A stretch of DNA of 29,962 nt from Clostridium sp. CAG:594 (GCA_000434835.1 FR881474.1:53803-83764), one strand, 5' to 3'; shown: positions 1 through 5,812, counted from the first letter of the stretch. Notes: generated from the letters alone by a model not told the origin. Numbers and translations are program-made.

Positions 1-389
1 AGTTCTTTTAATATATCTTTTAAAACACTTAATTCAGATTCTTCTGTTTTATCCTCCTTAATTTCTTCTTTTTTTTCTAACCTGTTAGTAACATCCGATA
101 ATTTATTTACTATTTTAACAAAGATAAATACACAAAAAGCAATTATAATAAAATCAATAACATTTTGAATAAACATTCCATATGCAATTTTAGCATCACC
201 AATTTTTAAAACCAAGCCACTAAAATTAACGCCTCCAATAATCACTCCTATGATAGGCATTAAAATATCATTAACAAGAGATGATACAATTTTACCAAAA
301 GCACCTCCAATAATAACACCAACTGCTAAATCAACAACGTTACCTTTTGAAATAAACTTTTTAAACTCTTTAAACATTTTATAACTCAT
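1..389 (-). CDS. mscL: Large-conductance mechanosensitive channel MscL (3' end cut by window edge)
   Basis: Reading the minus strand from ATG at 389 gives an open frame to the window edge (129 codons). It begins MSYKMFKEFKKF and contains ISKGNVVDLAVGVIIGGAFG, the pore-lining TM1 signature of MscL. TM2 follows (NVIDFIIIAFCVFIFVKIVNKL), then a charged C-terminal helix ending near VLKDILKEL, so only a few residues should be missing. MscL is a homopentameric membrane channel that opens under membrane tension to release solutes during hypo-osmotic shock. An ATG at 377 (MFKEFKKF) matches the usual family N-terminus and is an alternative start. Neither start has a visible Shine-Dalgarno. It is transcribed away from the kinase-like gene at 466. 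Confidence 0.93.
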   Translation of the reverse strand, partial: MSYKMFKEFKKFISKGNVVDLAVGVIIGGAFGKIVSSLVNDILMPIIGVIIGGVNFSGLVLKIGDAKIAYGMFIQNVIDFIIIAFCVFIFVKIVNKLSDVTNRLEKKEEIKEDKTEESELSVLKDILKE

Positions 390-398
390 TTCGAATAA

Positions 399-404
399 AT
401 TATA
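399..404 (-). promoter_or_regulatory. Extended -10 promoter for mscL
   Basis: On the minus strand a TATAAT preceded by TG forms an extended -10 box ending about 9 nt before the ATG at 389. The -35 region is poor. Transcription would start within a few bases of the ATG, so the mRNA may be leaderless or nearly so. Confidence 0.5.
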
Positions 405-425
405 ACATGATTATTTAGTATGTGA

Positions 426-431
426 TATAAT
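426..431 (+). promoter_or_regulatory. Extended -10 promoter for the kinase-like gene
   Basis: TGATATAAT gives an extended -10 box 35 nt before the ATG at 466. It faces away from the mscL promoter and lies about 20 bp from it. No good -35 box is seen. Confidence 0.55.
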
Positions 432-465
432 AAAAGAAGAATACGAATAAAGTGGGGCGCATGAT

Positions 466-957
466 ATGAAAAAGCAAATAATTATTTTAAATGGTACTGG
501 TGGAAGCGGCAAAGATACATTTATTAATTTGTGTTCAAAATATGCATCTTGCATGAGTATATCATCTGTTGATAAGGTGTATGAGGTTGCCTCTTTATTG
601 GGATGGACTGGAACAAAAACTGATAAAGATAGAAAATTTTTAGCAGATTTAAAAGATTTATCCACCGCTTATAACGATATGCCTTTTGAAGAAATAAAAA
701 GGAAAATAGAAAGTTTTGAAAAAAGCGATTATGATGTTTTATTTGTAAAATTAAGAGAACCAGAAGAAATTAAAAGACTTGCTCTTTTATATAATGTAAA
801 AACTGTTTTGATAAAGAGAAAAGACCATAAAATAATAACATCAAACAGAGCTGATGCTAAGGTTGAAAACTATAATTATGATTATGTTATAGAAAATAAT
901 TCACTAAGTAAGTTAGATTGTATTGCTAAAAAATTAATTGATGAAGTTCTAAAATAA
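466..957 (+). CDS. P-loop NTPase, nucleoside-monophosphate-kinase-like
   Basis: A 163-residue soluble protein. Residues 10-18 read GTGGSGKDT, a Walker A loop of the GxxGxGK[DS]T type seen in adenylate-kinase-like and deoxynucleoside monophosphate kinases. A lid-like basic stretch (IKRKDHKIITSNRADAK) follows around residues 120-140, and YDYVIENN near residues 146-153 resembles the C-terminal D-x-V-I-x-N-x segment of dephospho-CoA-kinase and dNMP-kinase folds. The family phosphorylates a small nucleotide-like substrate using ATP; the actual substrate cannot be read from sequence. The start has a weak GGGGCG ribosome-binding site. It appears monocistronic, with no clear terminator before the tRNA-Arg promoter. 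The P-loop assignment is firm; the substrate class is inference. Confidence 0.75.
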   Translation: MKKQIIILNGTGGSGKDTFINLCSKYASCMSISSVDKVYEVASLLGWTGTKTDKDRKFLADLKDLSTAYNDMPFEEIKRKIESFEKSDYDVLFVKLREPEEIKRLALLYNVKTVLIKRKDHKIITSNRADAKVENYNYDYVIENNSLSKLDCIAKKLIDEVLK

Positions 958-1000
958 CGATATATAATTCACGTATAATTAGCAAATTCATAAAATACTA

Positions 1001-1029
1001 TTGAAAAAATTAAAGATAAGTGTTATAAT
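1001..1029 (+). promoter_or_regulatory. Sigma-A-type promoter of tRNA-Arg(ACG)
   Basis: TTGAAA (1001-1006), 17-bp spacer, TATAAT (1024-1029). The transcript would carry about 48 nt of leader before the tRNA. That leader contains inverted arms GCAAGG and CCTTGC (about 1041-1070). Confidence 0.75.
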
Positions 1030-1083
1030 TAGTGGCGTCGCAAGGGAAATTCGAACCTTCTTCCTTGCAAATGAAGTATAGTT

Positions 1084-1160
1084 GCGCTCGTAGCTCAGCT
1101 GGATAGAGCACTTGGCTACGAACCAAGGGGTCAGGGGTTCGAATCCCTTCGAGCGCGCCA
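1084..1160 (+). tRNA. tRNA-Arg (anticodon ACG)
   Basis: A full cloverleaf of 77 nt. Acceptor GCGCTCG pairs with CGAGCGC, the D arm is GCTC/GAGC, and the anticodon stem CTTGG/CCAAG encloses loop CTACGAA. The T arm is GGGG-TTCGAAT-CCC(T) and CCA is encoded. Anticodon ACG, presumably edited to ICG by TadA, reads CGU/CGC/CGA. Confidence 0.97.
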
Positions 1161-1206
1161 CTTATTATTTATATAGTAATACTTGTATATTAACACGCGT
1201 GCAGTA

Positions 1207-1236
1207 TTGACAATTTTAATTTTAGTATGATATAAT
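1207..1236 (+). promoter_or_regulatory. Sigma-A-type promoter of tRNA-Pro(TGG)
   Basis: TTGACA (1207-1212), 18-bp spacer, TATAAT (1231-1236), ending 12 nt before the tRNA. The tRNA is therefore transcribed separately from the preceding tRNA-Arg. Confidence 0.85.
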
Positions 1237-1248
1237 CATCTTGCAATT

Positions 1249-1325
1249 CGGAAAGTAGCACAATTTGGTAGTGCACGCGGTTTGGGACCGTGAGGTTGCA
1301 GGTTCAAATCCTGTCTTTCCGACCA
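1249..1325 (+). tRNA. tRNA-Pro (anticodon TGG)
   Basis: Acceptor CGGAAAG/CTTTCCG, anticodon stem CGCGG/CCGTG, loop TTTGGGA with anticodon TGG, T arm CAGG-TTCAAAT-CCTG, and encoded CCA; 77 nt. Its acceptor and T arm are identical to the second proline tRNA at 3181. Confidence 0.97.
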
Positions 1326-1335
1326 TTAGAAAGTA

Positions 1336-1361
1336 ACTACTCATATAGAGTAGTTTTTTTT
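1336..1361 (+). terminator. Rho-independent terminator after tRNA-Pro(TGG)
   Basis: Stem ACTACTC/GAGTAGT with a 5-nt ATATA loop, followed by eight T. Confidence 0.92.
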
Positions 1362-1406
1362 GTTGCAAAATAATCTGCAACCTCACATTCCCAAAGTAAA
1401 AAGAAA

Positions 1407-2197
1407 TCATTCTAAGACTTCTTCGTACAACTTGCATAAATCAGATTCCTTTATTCCGAAAGTAACCCCATGATCATGTTCCAATCCTTTTTTGAAACCA
1501 CTTTTATAAACTCCTAAACAAAAATATATGCGTATATCCCCATTTTCCAAAGCCTCAAAAAACTTATCAATCCCTTTAAGCTTATAAAACTTAATCTCAT
1601 TATAATGAAAATGTTTTTCTCCATTAATTAATTTGCTATTATATTTAACAAACGATAAATAGCTAAGCTTTCTGTTTATTGTGTTATTGATATCTATAAA
1701 ATCCCAAAAAACACTTTTGTCGACCAGAATATTATGTTTATTATAAACATATAGATAAATCCTTTTTTCACTATATCTTACATTTATTTTAAAAGAATAA
1801 CCAGATTCTACCTTTACTTTCATATTGGTATAAAAAGATTTCATAAGTATTTTAACATCCGGAAAATCTTTATCGGGCGTTCCATAACTATCCCTTATCC
1901 TTTTTAATTCAAACCCGAAACAATTACTTGGAACAAGACTGAAAAGTGAAATATACTTATATTTATTTTTAAAACTAAAATTATTTTTAACTTTTATTTC
2001 AATACCTTTATAATCTGCTGTTTGAAAATTATCATTATACTTTCCGATTAGTTTTTCAAACGTAAGACCAGCATTCCCGTAAGACCAGCATTCCCTTTAT
2101 TATTTTGACTTATTCCTTTAACATAGCCCATTTCTTTAATTTCATTAAATTTGTTTTGTAATTCTTCTATAGAATCTTTAATATTAAAATTATCCAT
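1407..2197 (-). pseudogene. Orphan MvaI/BcnI-type restriction endonuclease gene, frameshifted by a 17-bp tandem duplication
   Basis: The ATG at 2197 follows a good site (AAAGGAAG). The frame runs 40 codons (MDNFNIKDSIEELQNKF... to KGNAGLT) and then hits TAA, because GGGAATGCTGGTCTTAC is present twice in tandem. With one copy removed the frame reads GNAGLTFEKLIGKYND and continues to a TGA at 1407: 257 residues, close to the roughly 240-residue MvaI and BcnI enzymes. GNxGxTxExLxG is the family's N-terminal signature. DYKGIEIKVK supplies a D..ExK nuclease motif of the MutH/MvaI class, and a conserved-looking HDHG lies near the C-terminus. No DNA methyltransferase is in the window. In its present state only the C-terminal part (from ATG 1844) could be made separately. 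Intact, it would be a monomeric type IIP-like endonuclease or nickase. Confidence 0.82.
2062..2095. repeat. 17-bp perfect tandem duplication inside the restriction endonuclease gene
   Basis: GTAAGACCAGCATTCCC occurs at 2062-2078 and again at 2079-2095 without interruption or mismatch. Seventeen is not a multiple of three, so the duplication shifts the frame. Deletion of one unit would restore the complete gene. Confidence 0.95.
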
Positions 2198-2229
2198 AAT
2201 AAAATTTCTTCCTTTCTTTTTTGCCTGCT

Positions 2230-2235
2230 ATAATA
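2230..2235 (-). promoter_or_regulatory. Probable extended -10 promoter of the restriction endonuclease gene
   Basis: On the minus strand TGTGTATTAT forms an extended -10 box about 33 nt before the ATG at 2197. The -35 region is weak. Confidence 0.45.
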
Positions 2236-2301
2236 CACAAAACATCTGTCGATAAAACTCGTATTTTGAAATAATGAATAAAAAATGTTATTTTTTCGTG
2301 A

Positions 2302-2307
2302 TATAAT
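2302..2307 (+). promoter_or_regulatory. Extended -10 promoter of exonuclease III gene
   Basis: TGATATAAT lies 22 nt before the ATG at 2329. The gene has a GAAAGGA ribosome-binding site. No convincing -35 box is seen. Confidence 0.55.
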
Positions 2308-2328
2308 CATAATGAAAGGAAAATAATT

Positions 2329-3087
2329 ATGAAACTAGTATCTTGGAATGTTGCAGGTTTTAGAGCTTGCTTGAAAAAAGGATTTGAAGACTTTTTCTAC
2401 ACATGTGATGCTGACGTGTATTGTCTTCAAGAGGTTAAAGCAGAAAAAGAACAAATAGATTTTGAACCAAAAGATTTTTACTGTTACATAAATCCAGCAG
2501 ATAAAAAAGGATATTCTGGCACTCTCATATACACGATAAACAAACCCATTTGCGTAACTTATGGAATAGGGGTAGATAAGCACGACCACGAAGGAAGGGT
2601 AATTACCTTGGAATTTGAAGACTATTATTTAGTTAATCAATACGTTCCAAACGTAAAAAGAGATTTATCAAGATTAGATTATCGTATGAAATGGGAAGAA
2701 GACCTTTTGGTTTATTTAAAAAAATTAGAAGAAAAAAAGCCTGTTGTTATATGTGGAGACTTTAATGTTGCACATACCGAAAAAGATATAAAAAACGCAA
2801 AATCTAACATAGGAAATGCTGGGTTTACTTATGAAGAAAGAGATAAATTTACAAAGTTATTAGATAGTGGTTTTATTGATACATATAGATATTTCAATCC
2901 AGATAAATGTGATGCTTTTTCTTGGTGGAGTTACATGAGAAGAGCAAGAGAAAACAACGTTGGATGGAGAATAGATTACTTTTTAGTGTCAAAAAGTATT
3001 ATTGATAAAGTGTCAAATCCAGTTATATATAGTTATGTTATGGGAAGTGACCACTGTCCAATAGGAATTGATATAAAGCTTAAATAA
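2329..3087 (+). CDS. xth: Exodeoxyribonuclease III / AP endonuclease
   Basis: A 252-residue protein matching the ExoIII (XthA/ExoA) family over its whole length. Active-site signatures are all present: SWNVAG (N7), LQE with metal-binding E35, GYSG, YVPN (Y105), GDFN (D144, N146), WRIDYFLVS (D216) and the terminal GSDHCP (D241, H242). The enzyme cuts DNA 5' to abasic sites and has 3'-5' exonuclease and 3'-phosphodiesterase activities in base-excision repair; it is cytosolic and Mg-dependent. A GAAAGGA ribosome-binding site fixes the start. The tRNA-Arg(CCG) begins only 10 nt after the stop, so the two following tRNAs may be co-transcribed with this gene and released by processing. A weak AGCTT/AAGCT hairpin with T residues overlaps the end of the gene. 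Confidence 0.95.
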   Translation: MKLVSWNVAGFRACLKKGFEDFFYTCDADVYCLQEVKAEKEQIDFEPKDFYCYINPADKKGYSGTLIYTINKPICVTYGIGVDKHDHEGRVITLEFEDYYLVNQYVPNVKRDLSRLDYRMKWEEDLLVYLKKLEEKKPVVICGDFNVAHTEKDIKNAKSNIGNAGFTYEERDKFTKLLDSGFIDTYRYFNPDKCDAFSWWSYMRRARENNVGWRIDYFLVSKSIIDKVSNPVIYSYVMGSDHCPIGIDIKLK

Positions 3088-3097
3088 AAGCTTTTTT

Positions 3098-3175
3098 GCT
3101 CACGTAGCTCAGGCTGGATAGAGCGTCACCCTCCGAAGGTGAAGGTCAAAAGTTCAAATCTTTTCGTGAGCGCCA
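3098..3175 (+). tRNA. tRNA-Arg (anticodon CCG)
   Basis: Acceptor GCTCACG/CGTGAGC, anticodon stem TCACC/GGTGA, loop CTCCGAA with anticodon CCG, T arm AAAAG-TTCAAAT-CTTTT, and encoded CCA; 78 nt. It reads CGG. No promoter fits in the 10 nt after the exonuclease gene. Confidence 0.96.
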
Positions 3176-3180
3176 TTTAC

Positions 3181-3257
3181 CGGAAAGTAGCTTAATTTGG
3201 TAGAGCGCTACGTTCGGGACGTAGAGACTGCAGGTTCAAATCCTGTCTTTCCGACCA
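3181..3257 (+). tRNA. tRNA-Pro (anticodon CGG)
   Basis: Acceptor CGGAAAG/CTTTCCG, anticodon stem CTACG/CGTAG, loop TTCGGGA with anticodon CGG, and encoded CCA; 77 nt. It starts 5 nt after tRNA-Arg(CCG), so the two form one transcript. The acceptor and T arm match tRNA-Pro(TGG) exactly. Confidence 0.97.
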
Positions 3258-3265
3258 TATTAAAA

Positions 3266-3300
3266 AATTGACATTTACTTAAATCATGATACAATACCAA
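3266..3300 (+). repeat. Promoter repeat, copy 1 (35 bp)
   Basis: A 35-bp segment identical to 3979-4013. It contains TTGACA (3268-3273), a 16-bp spacer and TACAAT (3290-3295). It drives the LOG-like gene. An ATG inside it (3286) is upstream of or at the transcription start and is not the gene's start. Confidence 0.93.
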
Positions 3301-3318
3301 TCATTAGAAGGTGATTTC

Positions 3319-3957
3319 ATGTTCAAAAAAATAGAGTTATTTGTAGGAGGCTCCACTAATCAAAATATAACTGAAAAGTATAAGGAAGCCGCTGTTTTAT
3401 TAGGAAAAAAGGCAAATGATAGGGGATATAGAATAATTTTTGATGGTTGTAAAGGACTTCCATCATTGGTGTATGATCAGTTAGAGTATCTTAATTATGG
3501 GACTATTGTTTATGATTGCTATCATAGCCTGGCCAAAGAGTATAATAACTGTCTTTATGGACCTAATATTATTTCTTTGAATAAGCAATCTGATGTAACA
3601 AAGGCATTAATTGATAATAGTGATGCACTTTTTTTTATGAAGGGTGGCATAGGAACTATAGCAGAAATAACTCAAGCTATCGATAAAAAGAAAAATAAAG
3701 AACATGATAAACCAATAGTTATTCTTAATTTAGAAAACAGTTGGGATGAATTAATTACATTTTTAAATACTTTTAACTTAAGCGATTTATATTATGTTAC
3801 GGATAATGTTATAGATGGATTGAATTATATAGAAAGAGAACTGTATAGCGAAAATTCAAAATTCTATTCTGATTATTTGAAATATTCATCATGCCTGGAA
3901 AGAGATTATCCAATTATAGAAGAAATACCAATTAAGAGTTACAAATTTAAAAAGTAG
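3319..3957 (+). CDS. LOG-family (lysine-decarboxylase-like) Rossmann protein
   Basis: A 212-residue protein starting at MFKKIELFVGG, placed 5 nt after a GAAGGTGA ribosome-binding site. It has the N-terminal glycine-rich beta-alpha unit of LOG/DprA-like Rossmann folds (ELFVGGSTN), followed by GYRIIFDGCKGLPSLV. ALFFMKGGIGTIAEITQAID near residues 107-126 is a variant of the LOG signature PGGxGTxxE. LOG proteins hydrolyse nucleoside 5'-monophosphates to base and ribose 5-phosphate, and in plants and some bacteria release active cytokinins. The family's P and first R are changed here (MKGG), so the substrate may differ. It shares its promoter sequence with the next gene but ends in TAG before that gene's own promoter. 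Confidence 0.72.
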   Translation: MFKKIELFVGGSTNQNITEKYKEAAVLLGKKANDRGYRIIFDGCKGLPSLVYDQLEYLNYGTIVYDCYHSLAKEYNNCLYGPNIISLNKQSDVTKALIDNSDALFFMKGGIGTIAEITQAIDKKKNKEHDKPIVILNLENSWDELITFLNTFNLSDLYYVTDNVIDGLNYIERELYSENSKFYSDYLKYSSCLERDYPIIEEIPIKSYKFKK

Positions 3958-3978
3958 ATAGAAATTTTGTTAAATATA

Positions 3979-4013
3979 AATTGACATTTACTTAAATCAT
4001 GATACAATACCAA
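3979..4013 (+). repeat. Promoter repeat, copy 2 (35 bp)
   Basis: Identical to 3266-3300: TTGACA (3981-3986), 16-bp spacer, TACAAT (4003-4008). It drives the glycosylase-like gene starting at 4032. Similarity fades immediately after the repeat, although both leaders keep a similar AGG-GTGAT ribosome-binding site. Confidence 0.93.
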
Positions 4014-4031
4014 CTATTAAAGGGTGATATT

Positions 4032-4670
4032 ATGAGCAAATTGCAAGATTTAAATGATGAAGTATTAGAAAAAGTTAAGTTTATTGATAAGGATTTTGAA
4101 CTATCAAATCCACTTTTATTAACCGATGATGTTAAAGGAAAAATTCTATACATGGGACAAGAAACCAATACTTGGTGGGGTAGTCATAAAGATTTTTCAT
4201 CAGCTAGAAATTTGGAGATGAAATATAACGAATATTTTTTGAAAGATAAAATGAGCAATCGTGAATTTTGGAAATTTATAAGAGAAAGTGTTTCCTGCCA
4301 TGATGTTGCAAATCAGGGAAACATAACATGGTCAAATCTTTTTGTTTGCAGCAATGCACACAAAAAAGGTACGCCGAGCCTTCATGAAGAAATAAAGGAA
4401 CTGTCGGTAAACTACCTTCTTAACGTAATAGATTACTTAGGTATAGAAAAGGTGGTATCGGTAGTAGGTCCTTCTAATCCATACTATGATGCTTTACTTA
4501 AGCTTATGGGAGAATTAGGCTGGGAAGTGCAAGGATGGCCAACTCTTTCTTCACCTGTAATTTACTCTGATAATAAAAAATTATTTTACACATATCATCC
4601 AAATTATTTAAGAAGAAGTGGTAAAACTCAAGAAGTCTCATCATCACTAAAGGAATTTATAAAAAGATAA
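4032..4670 (+). CDS. Putative uracil-DNA-glycosylase-superfamily-like protein
   Basis: A 212-residue soluble protein. The start ATG is set by an AAAGGGTGA site; an upstream in-frame ATG lies inside the promoter. GKILYMGQETNTWWG near residues 36-50 resembles the water-activating motif I of the uracil-DNA glycosylase fold (GQDPY-like). FYTYHPNYLRRSG near the C-terminus resembles motif II (HPSP-like). Between them, VSVVGPSNPYYDALL fits the fold's central strand. If so it would remove damaged or unusual bases from DNA, and the exonuclease III gene nearby would be a fitting partner. The motif I acid is replaced by E and overall similarity is weak, so this stays a fold-level guess. A clear terminator follows. 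Confidence 0.45.
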   Translation: MSKLQDLNDEVLEKVKFIDKDFELSNPLLLTDDVKGKILYMGQETNTWWGSHKDFSSARNLEMKYNEYFLKDKMSNREFWKFIRESVSCHDVANQGNITWSNLFVCSNAHKKGTPSLHEEIKELSVNYLLNVIDYLGIEKVVSVVGPSNPYYDALLKLMGELGWEVQGWPTLSSPVIYSDNKKLFYTYHPNYLRRSGKTQEVSSSLKEFIKR

Positions 4671-4705
4671 AAATATAGGAAAATAAACCAACCTATATTT
4701 TTTAT
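4671..4705 (+). terminator. Rho-independent terminator
   Basis: Stem AAATATAGG/CCTATATTT (4671-4679, 4692-4700) with a 12-nt loop and a T-rich tail, directly after the stop at 4670. Confidence 0.88.
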
Positions 4706-4722
4706 TTTGAATACTATACTAA

Positions 4723-4738
4723 TGAAGATGCATCTTCA
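4723..4738. promoter_or_regulatory. 16-bp perfect palindrome, possible operator
   Basis: TGAAGATGCATCTTCA is perfectly self-complementary and sits just downstream of a TATACT -10-like box (4715-4720), before the holin gene. Its place at the expected transcription start suggests a repressor site. It could also be an RNA hairpin. Confidence 0.45.
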
Positions 4739-4761
4739 AATTATTTTGGGGGATTTTGAAA

Positions 4762-5070
4762 TTGAGTGATATTTTAAATGCAATTTCCAACAACATTATT
4801 CAAATTTTTAGTGCAATAATTACCGGTGTTATTAGCTATCTAGGAATTAGAATAAAGAATTTGTATCAAGAATACATTCAAGATAAGTTGAAAAAAGAAA
4901 TTGTAGATAAGACTGTAAAATACGTTGAACAAACGTGCAAGGATGTAACTTGTGAAGAAAAGAAAAGGAAAGCTTTGGAAAAATCATTAGAATGGATGAA
5001 GGAAAAGAAACTAAACGTTAGTGATACAGAATTAGAAATTTTAATTGAAAGTGCGGTTAATTGTTTATAA
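4762..5070 (+). CDS. Phage holin, LL-H family (orphan)
   Basis: About 102 residues. There is no ATG; TTG codons at 4756 and 4762 are in frame, and 4762 has the better spacing (8 nt) from the GGGGGAT site. A single N-terminal transmembrane helix (NIIQIFSAIITGVISYLGI) leads to a charged helical tail (LYQEYIQDKLKKEIVDKTV, then VEQTC, EEKKRKALEKSLEWM) and a C-terminal DTELEILIESAVN. That is the architecture and wording of LL-H-type phage holins. Holins permeabilise the membrane for endolysin release. No endolysin or phage structural genes are nearby, so this is a domesticated or stranded phage gene. It lies between two terminators with its own promoter-like region. Confidence 0.75.
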   Translation: MSDILNAISNNIIQIFSAIITGVISYLGIRIKNLYQEYIQDKLKKEIVDKTVKYVEQTCKDVTCEEKKRKALEKSLEWMKEKKLNVSDTELEILIESAVNCL

Positions 5071-5096
5071 AAGAGACTAAAAAATGGTCTCTTTTA
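5068..5096 (+). terminator. Rho-independent terminator after the holin gene
   Basis: AAAAGAGAC and GTCTCTTTT arms flank a TAAAAAATG loop. It overlaps the stop codon of the holin gene. Confidence 0.85.
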
Positions 5097-5110
5097 TTGC
5101 ATAATTATAC

Positions 5111-5522
5111 TAGAGGTGAAGCATTCAAAATAAAATCAAGTTATGATGGATTAATGATTTACGGCTTGATAGAAGAACCTAAGAAAAAGCCAGTAGGAAT
5201 AGTTCAAATATCTCACGGAATGGCCGAAAATAAAGAAAGATATAAGGATTTTATGAAATTTCTTAGCAATCATGGTTATATAGTTGTTATTCACGACCAT
5301 AGAGGTCACGGCAAAAGTGTAGCAAAAGAAGATGAATTTGGTTATTTTAACAGAAGTAAAGATGCACTAAAAAACGAACTATACGAAGTTACAAAGTTTA
5401 TAAAAGAAAAGTATCCAAATTTAAAAAGTAAGCTTTATCCTAACATGAGACACGAAATTTCAAATGAAAAATGTAAAGACATGGTATACGAAAACATTTT
5501 AGCTTTTATAAATGATAATTAA
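5111..5522 (+). pseudogene. Alpha/beta hydrolase (monoacylglycerol-lipase-like) with its core deleted
   Basis: The reading frame shows the N-terminal part of a serine aminopeptidase/lysophospholipase-type hydrolase: FKIKSSYDGLMIYG, VQISHGMAENKERY (oxyanion HG) and VVIHDHRGHGKS, then a helix ending KFIKEKYPNLK. It then passes straight into the C-terminal piece LYPNMRHEISNEK, which carries the catalytic His. The nucleophile elbow (GHSMG in relatives), the lid and the catalytic Asp are missing: about 137 codons remain of an expected 300 or so. The deletion is in frame. An AGAGGTGA ribosome-binding site at about 5111 is not followed by a usable in-frame ATG, GTG or TTG at normal spacing, so the start also seems lost. 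A frame from ATG 5061 overlaps the holin terminator and is unlikely to be used. Confidence 0.78.
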
Positions 5523-5545
5523 ATCACATATATTGTGATTTTTTT
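5521..5545 (+). terminator. Rho-independent terminator
   Basis: AAATCACA/TGTGATTT stem with a TATAT loop and a T run, overlapping the stop of the hydrolase remnant. Confidence 0.9.
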
Positions 5546-5595
5546 GTTTATAAAATTATACATTTACCCATAATAATGTTGAAAGGAGAATTTAT

Positions 5596-5802
5596 ATGCA
5601 AAATTATAGTGAAGTTCCTTCTATAATATCGGGAAAGGATCTAGATTATCTATCTGATATGTTTAATTGGAATTTTAATGCTTTTAAACTTATTAATGAT
5701 TTCAAAGAAAAAGTATCAGATGAAGAAATAAAAGATTTAATAGAAAGAGTTTGTAAAACTCATAAAGAAAATTTAAGTGCGGTATTAAATATATTAAGTT
5801 AG
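5596..5802 (+). CDS. Small CotF-like spore-coat-associated protein
   Basis: 68 residues with a strong GAAAGGAGA ribosome-binding site. SGKDLDYLSDMFNWNFNAFK, then EEIKDLIERVCKTHKENL, resembles the short helical proteins (LT-K-L-YI-DML-WNL-A-K pattern) annotated as spore coat proteins in Bacilli. It is predicted all-helical, probably half of a four-helix bundle. It is 10 nt upstream of a clearer CotF relative and surely co-transcribed with it, which supports a joint role in the spore coat. The upstream region has a CATAATAAT (5569-5577) with ATA 16 bp before it, loosely fitting a mother-cell sigma-E promoter. That is speculative. Confidence 0.6.
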   Translation: MQNYSEVPSIISGKDLDYLSDMFNWNFNAFKLINDFKEKVSDEEIKDLIERVCKTHKENLSAVLNILS

Positions 5803-5812
5803 GAGAAATGTT

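Noticed and set aside
1222..1437. Minus-strand frame encoding a peptide with VGKTGFEPATSRSQ
   Set aside because: It is the antisense of the tRNA-Pro(TGG) gene and its terminator. This is a well-known spurious translation that recurs in databases.
3286..3318. Upstream start for the LOG-like gene (and 3999 for the glycosylase-like gene)
   Set aside because: These ATGs lie between the -35 and -10 boxes of the repeated promoter, so they are not on the transcript. The ATGs at 3319 and 4032 have good ribosome-binding sites.
5061..5110. Start of the hydrolase frame at ATG 5061
   Set aside because: It overlaps the holin gene's end and lies inside its terminator hairpin. The encoded residues do not resemble the hydrolase family.
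3260..5545. Prophage or integrative element
   Set aside because: Only one phage-like gene (holin) is present; no integrase, capsid, terminase or clear attachment repeats are seen.
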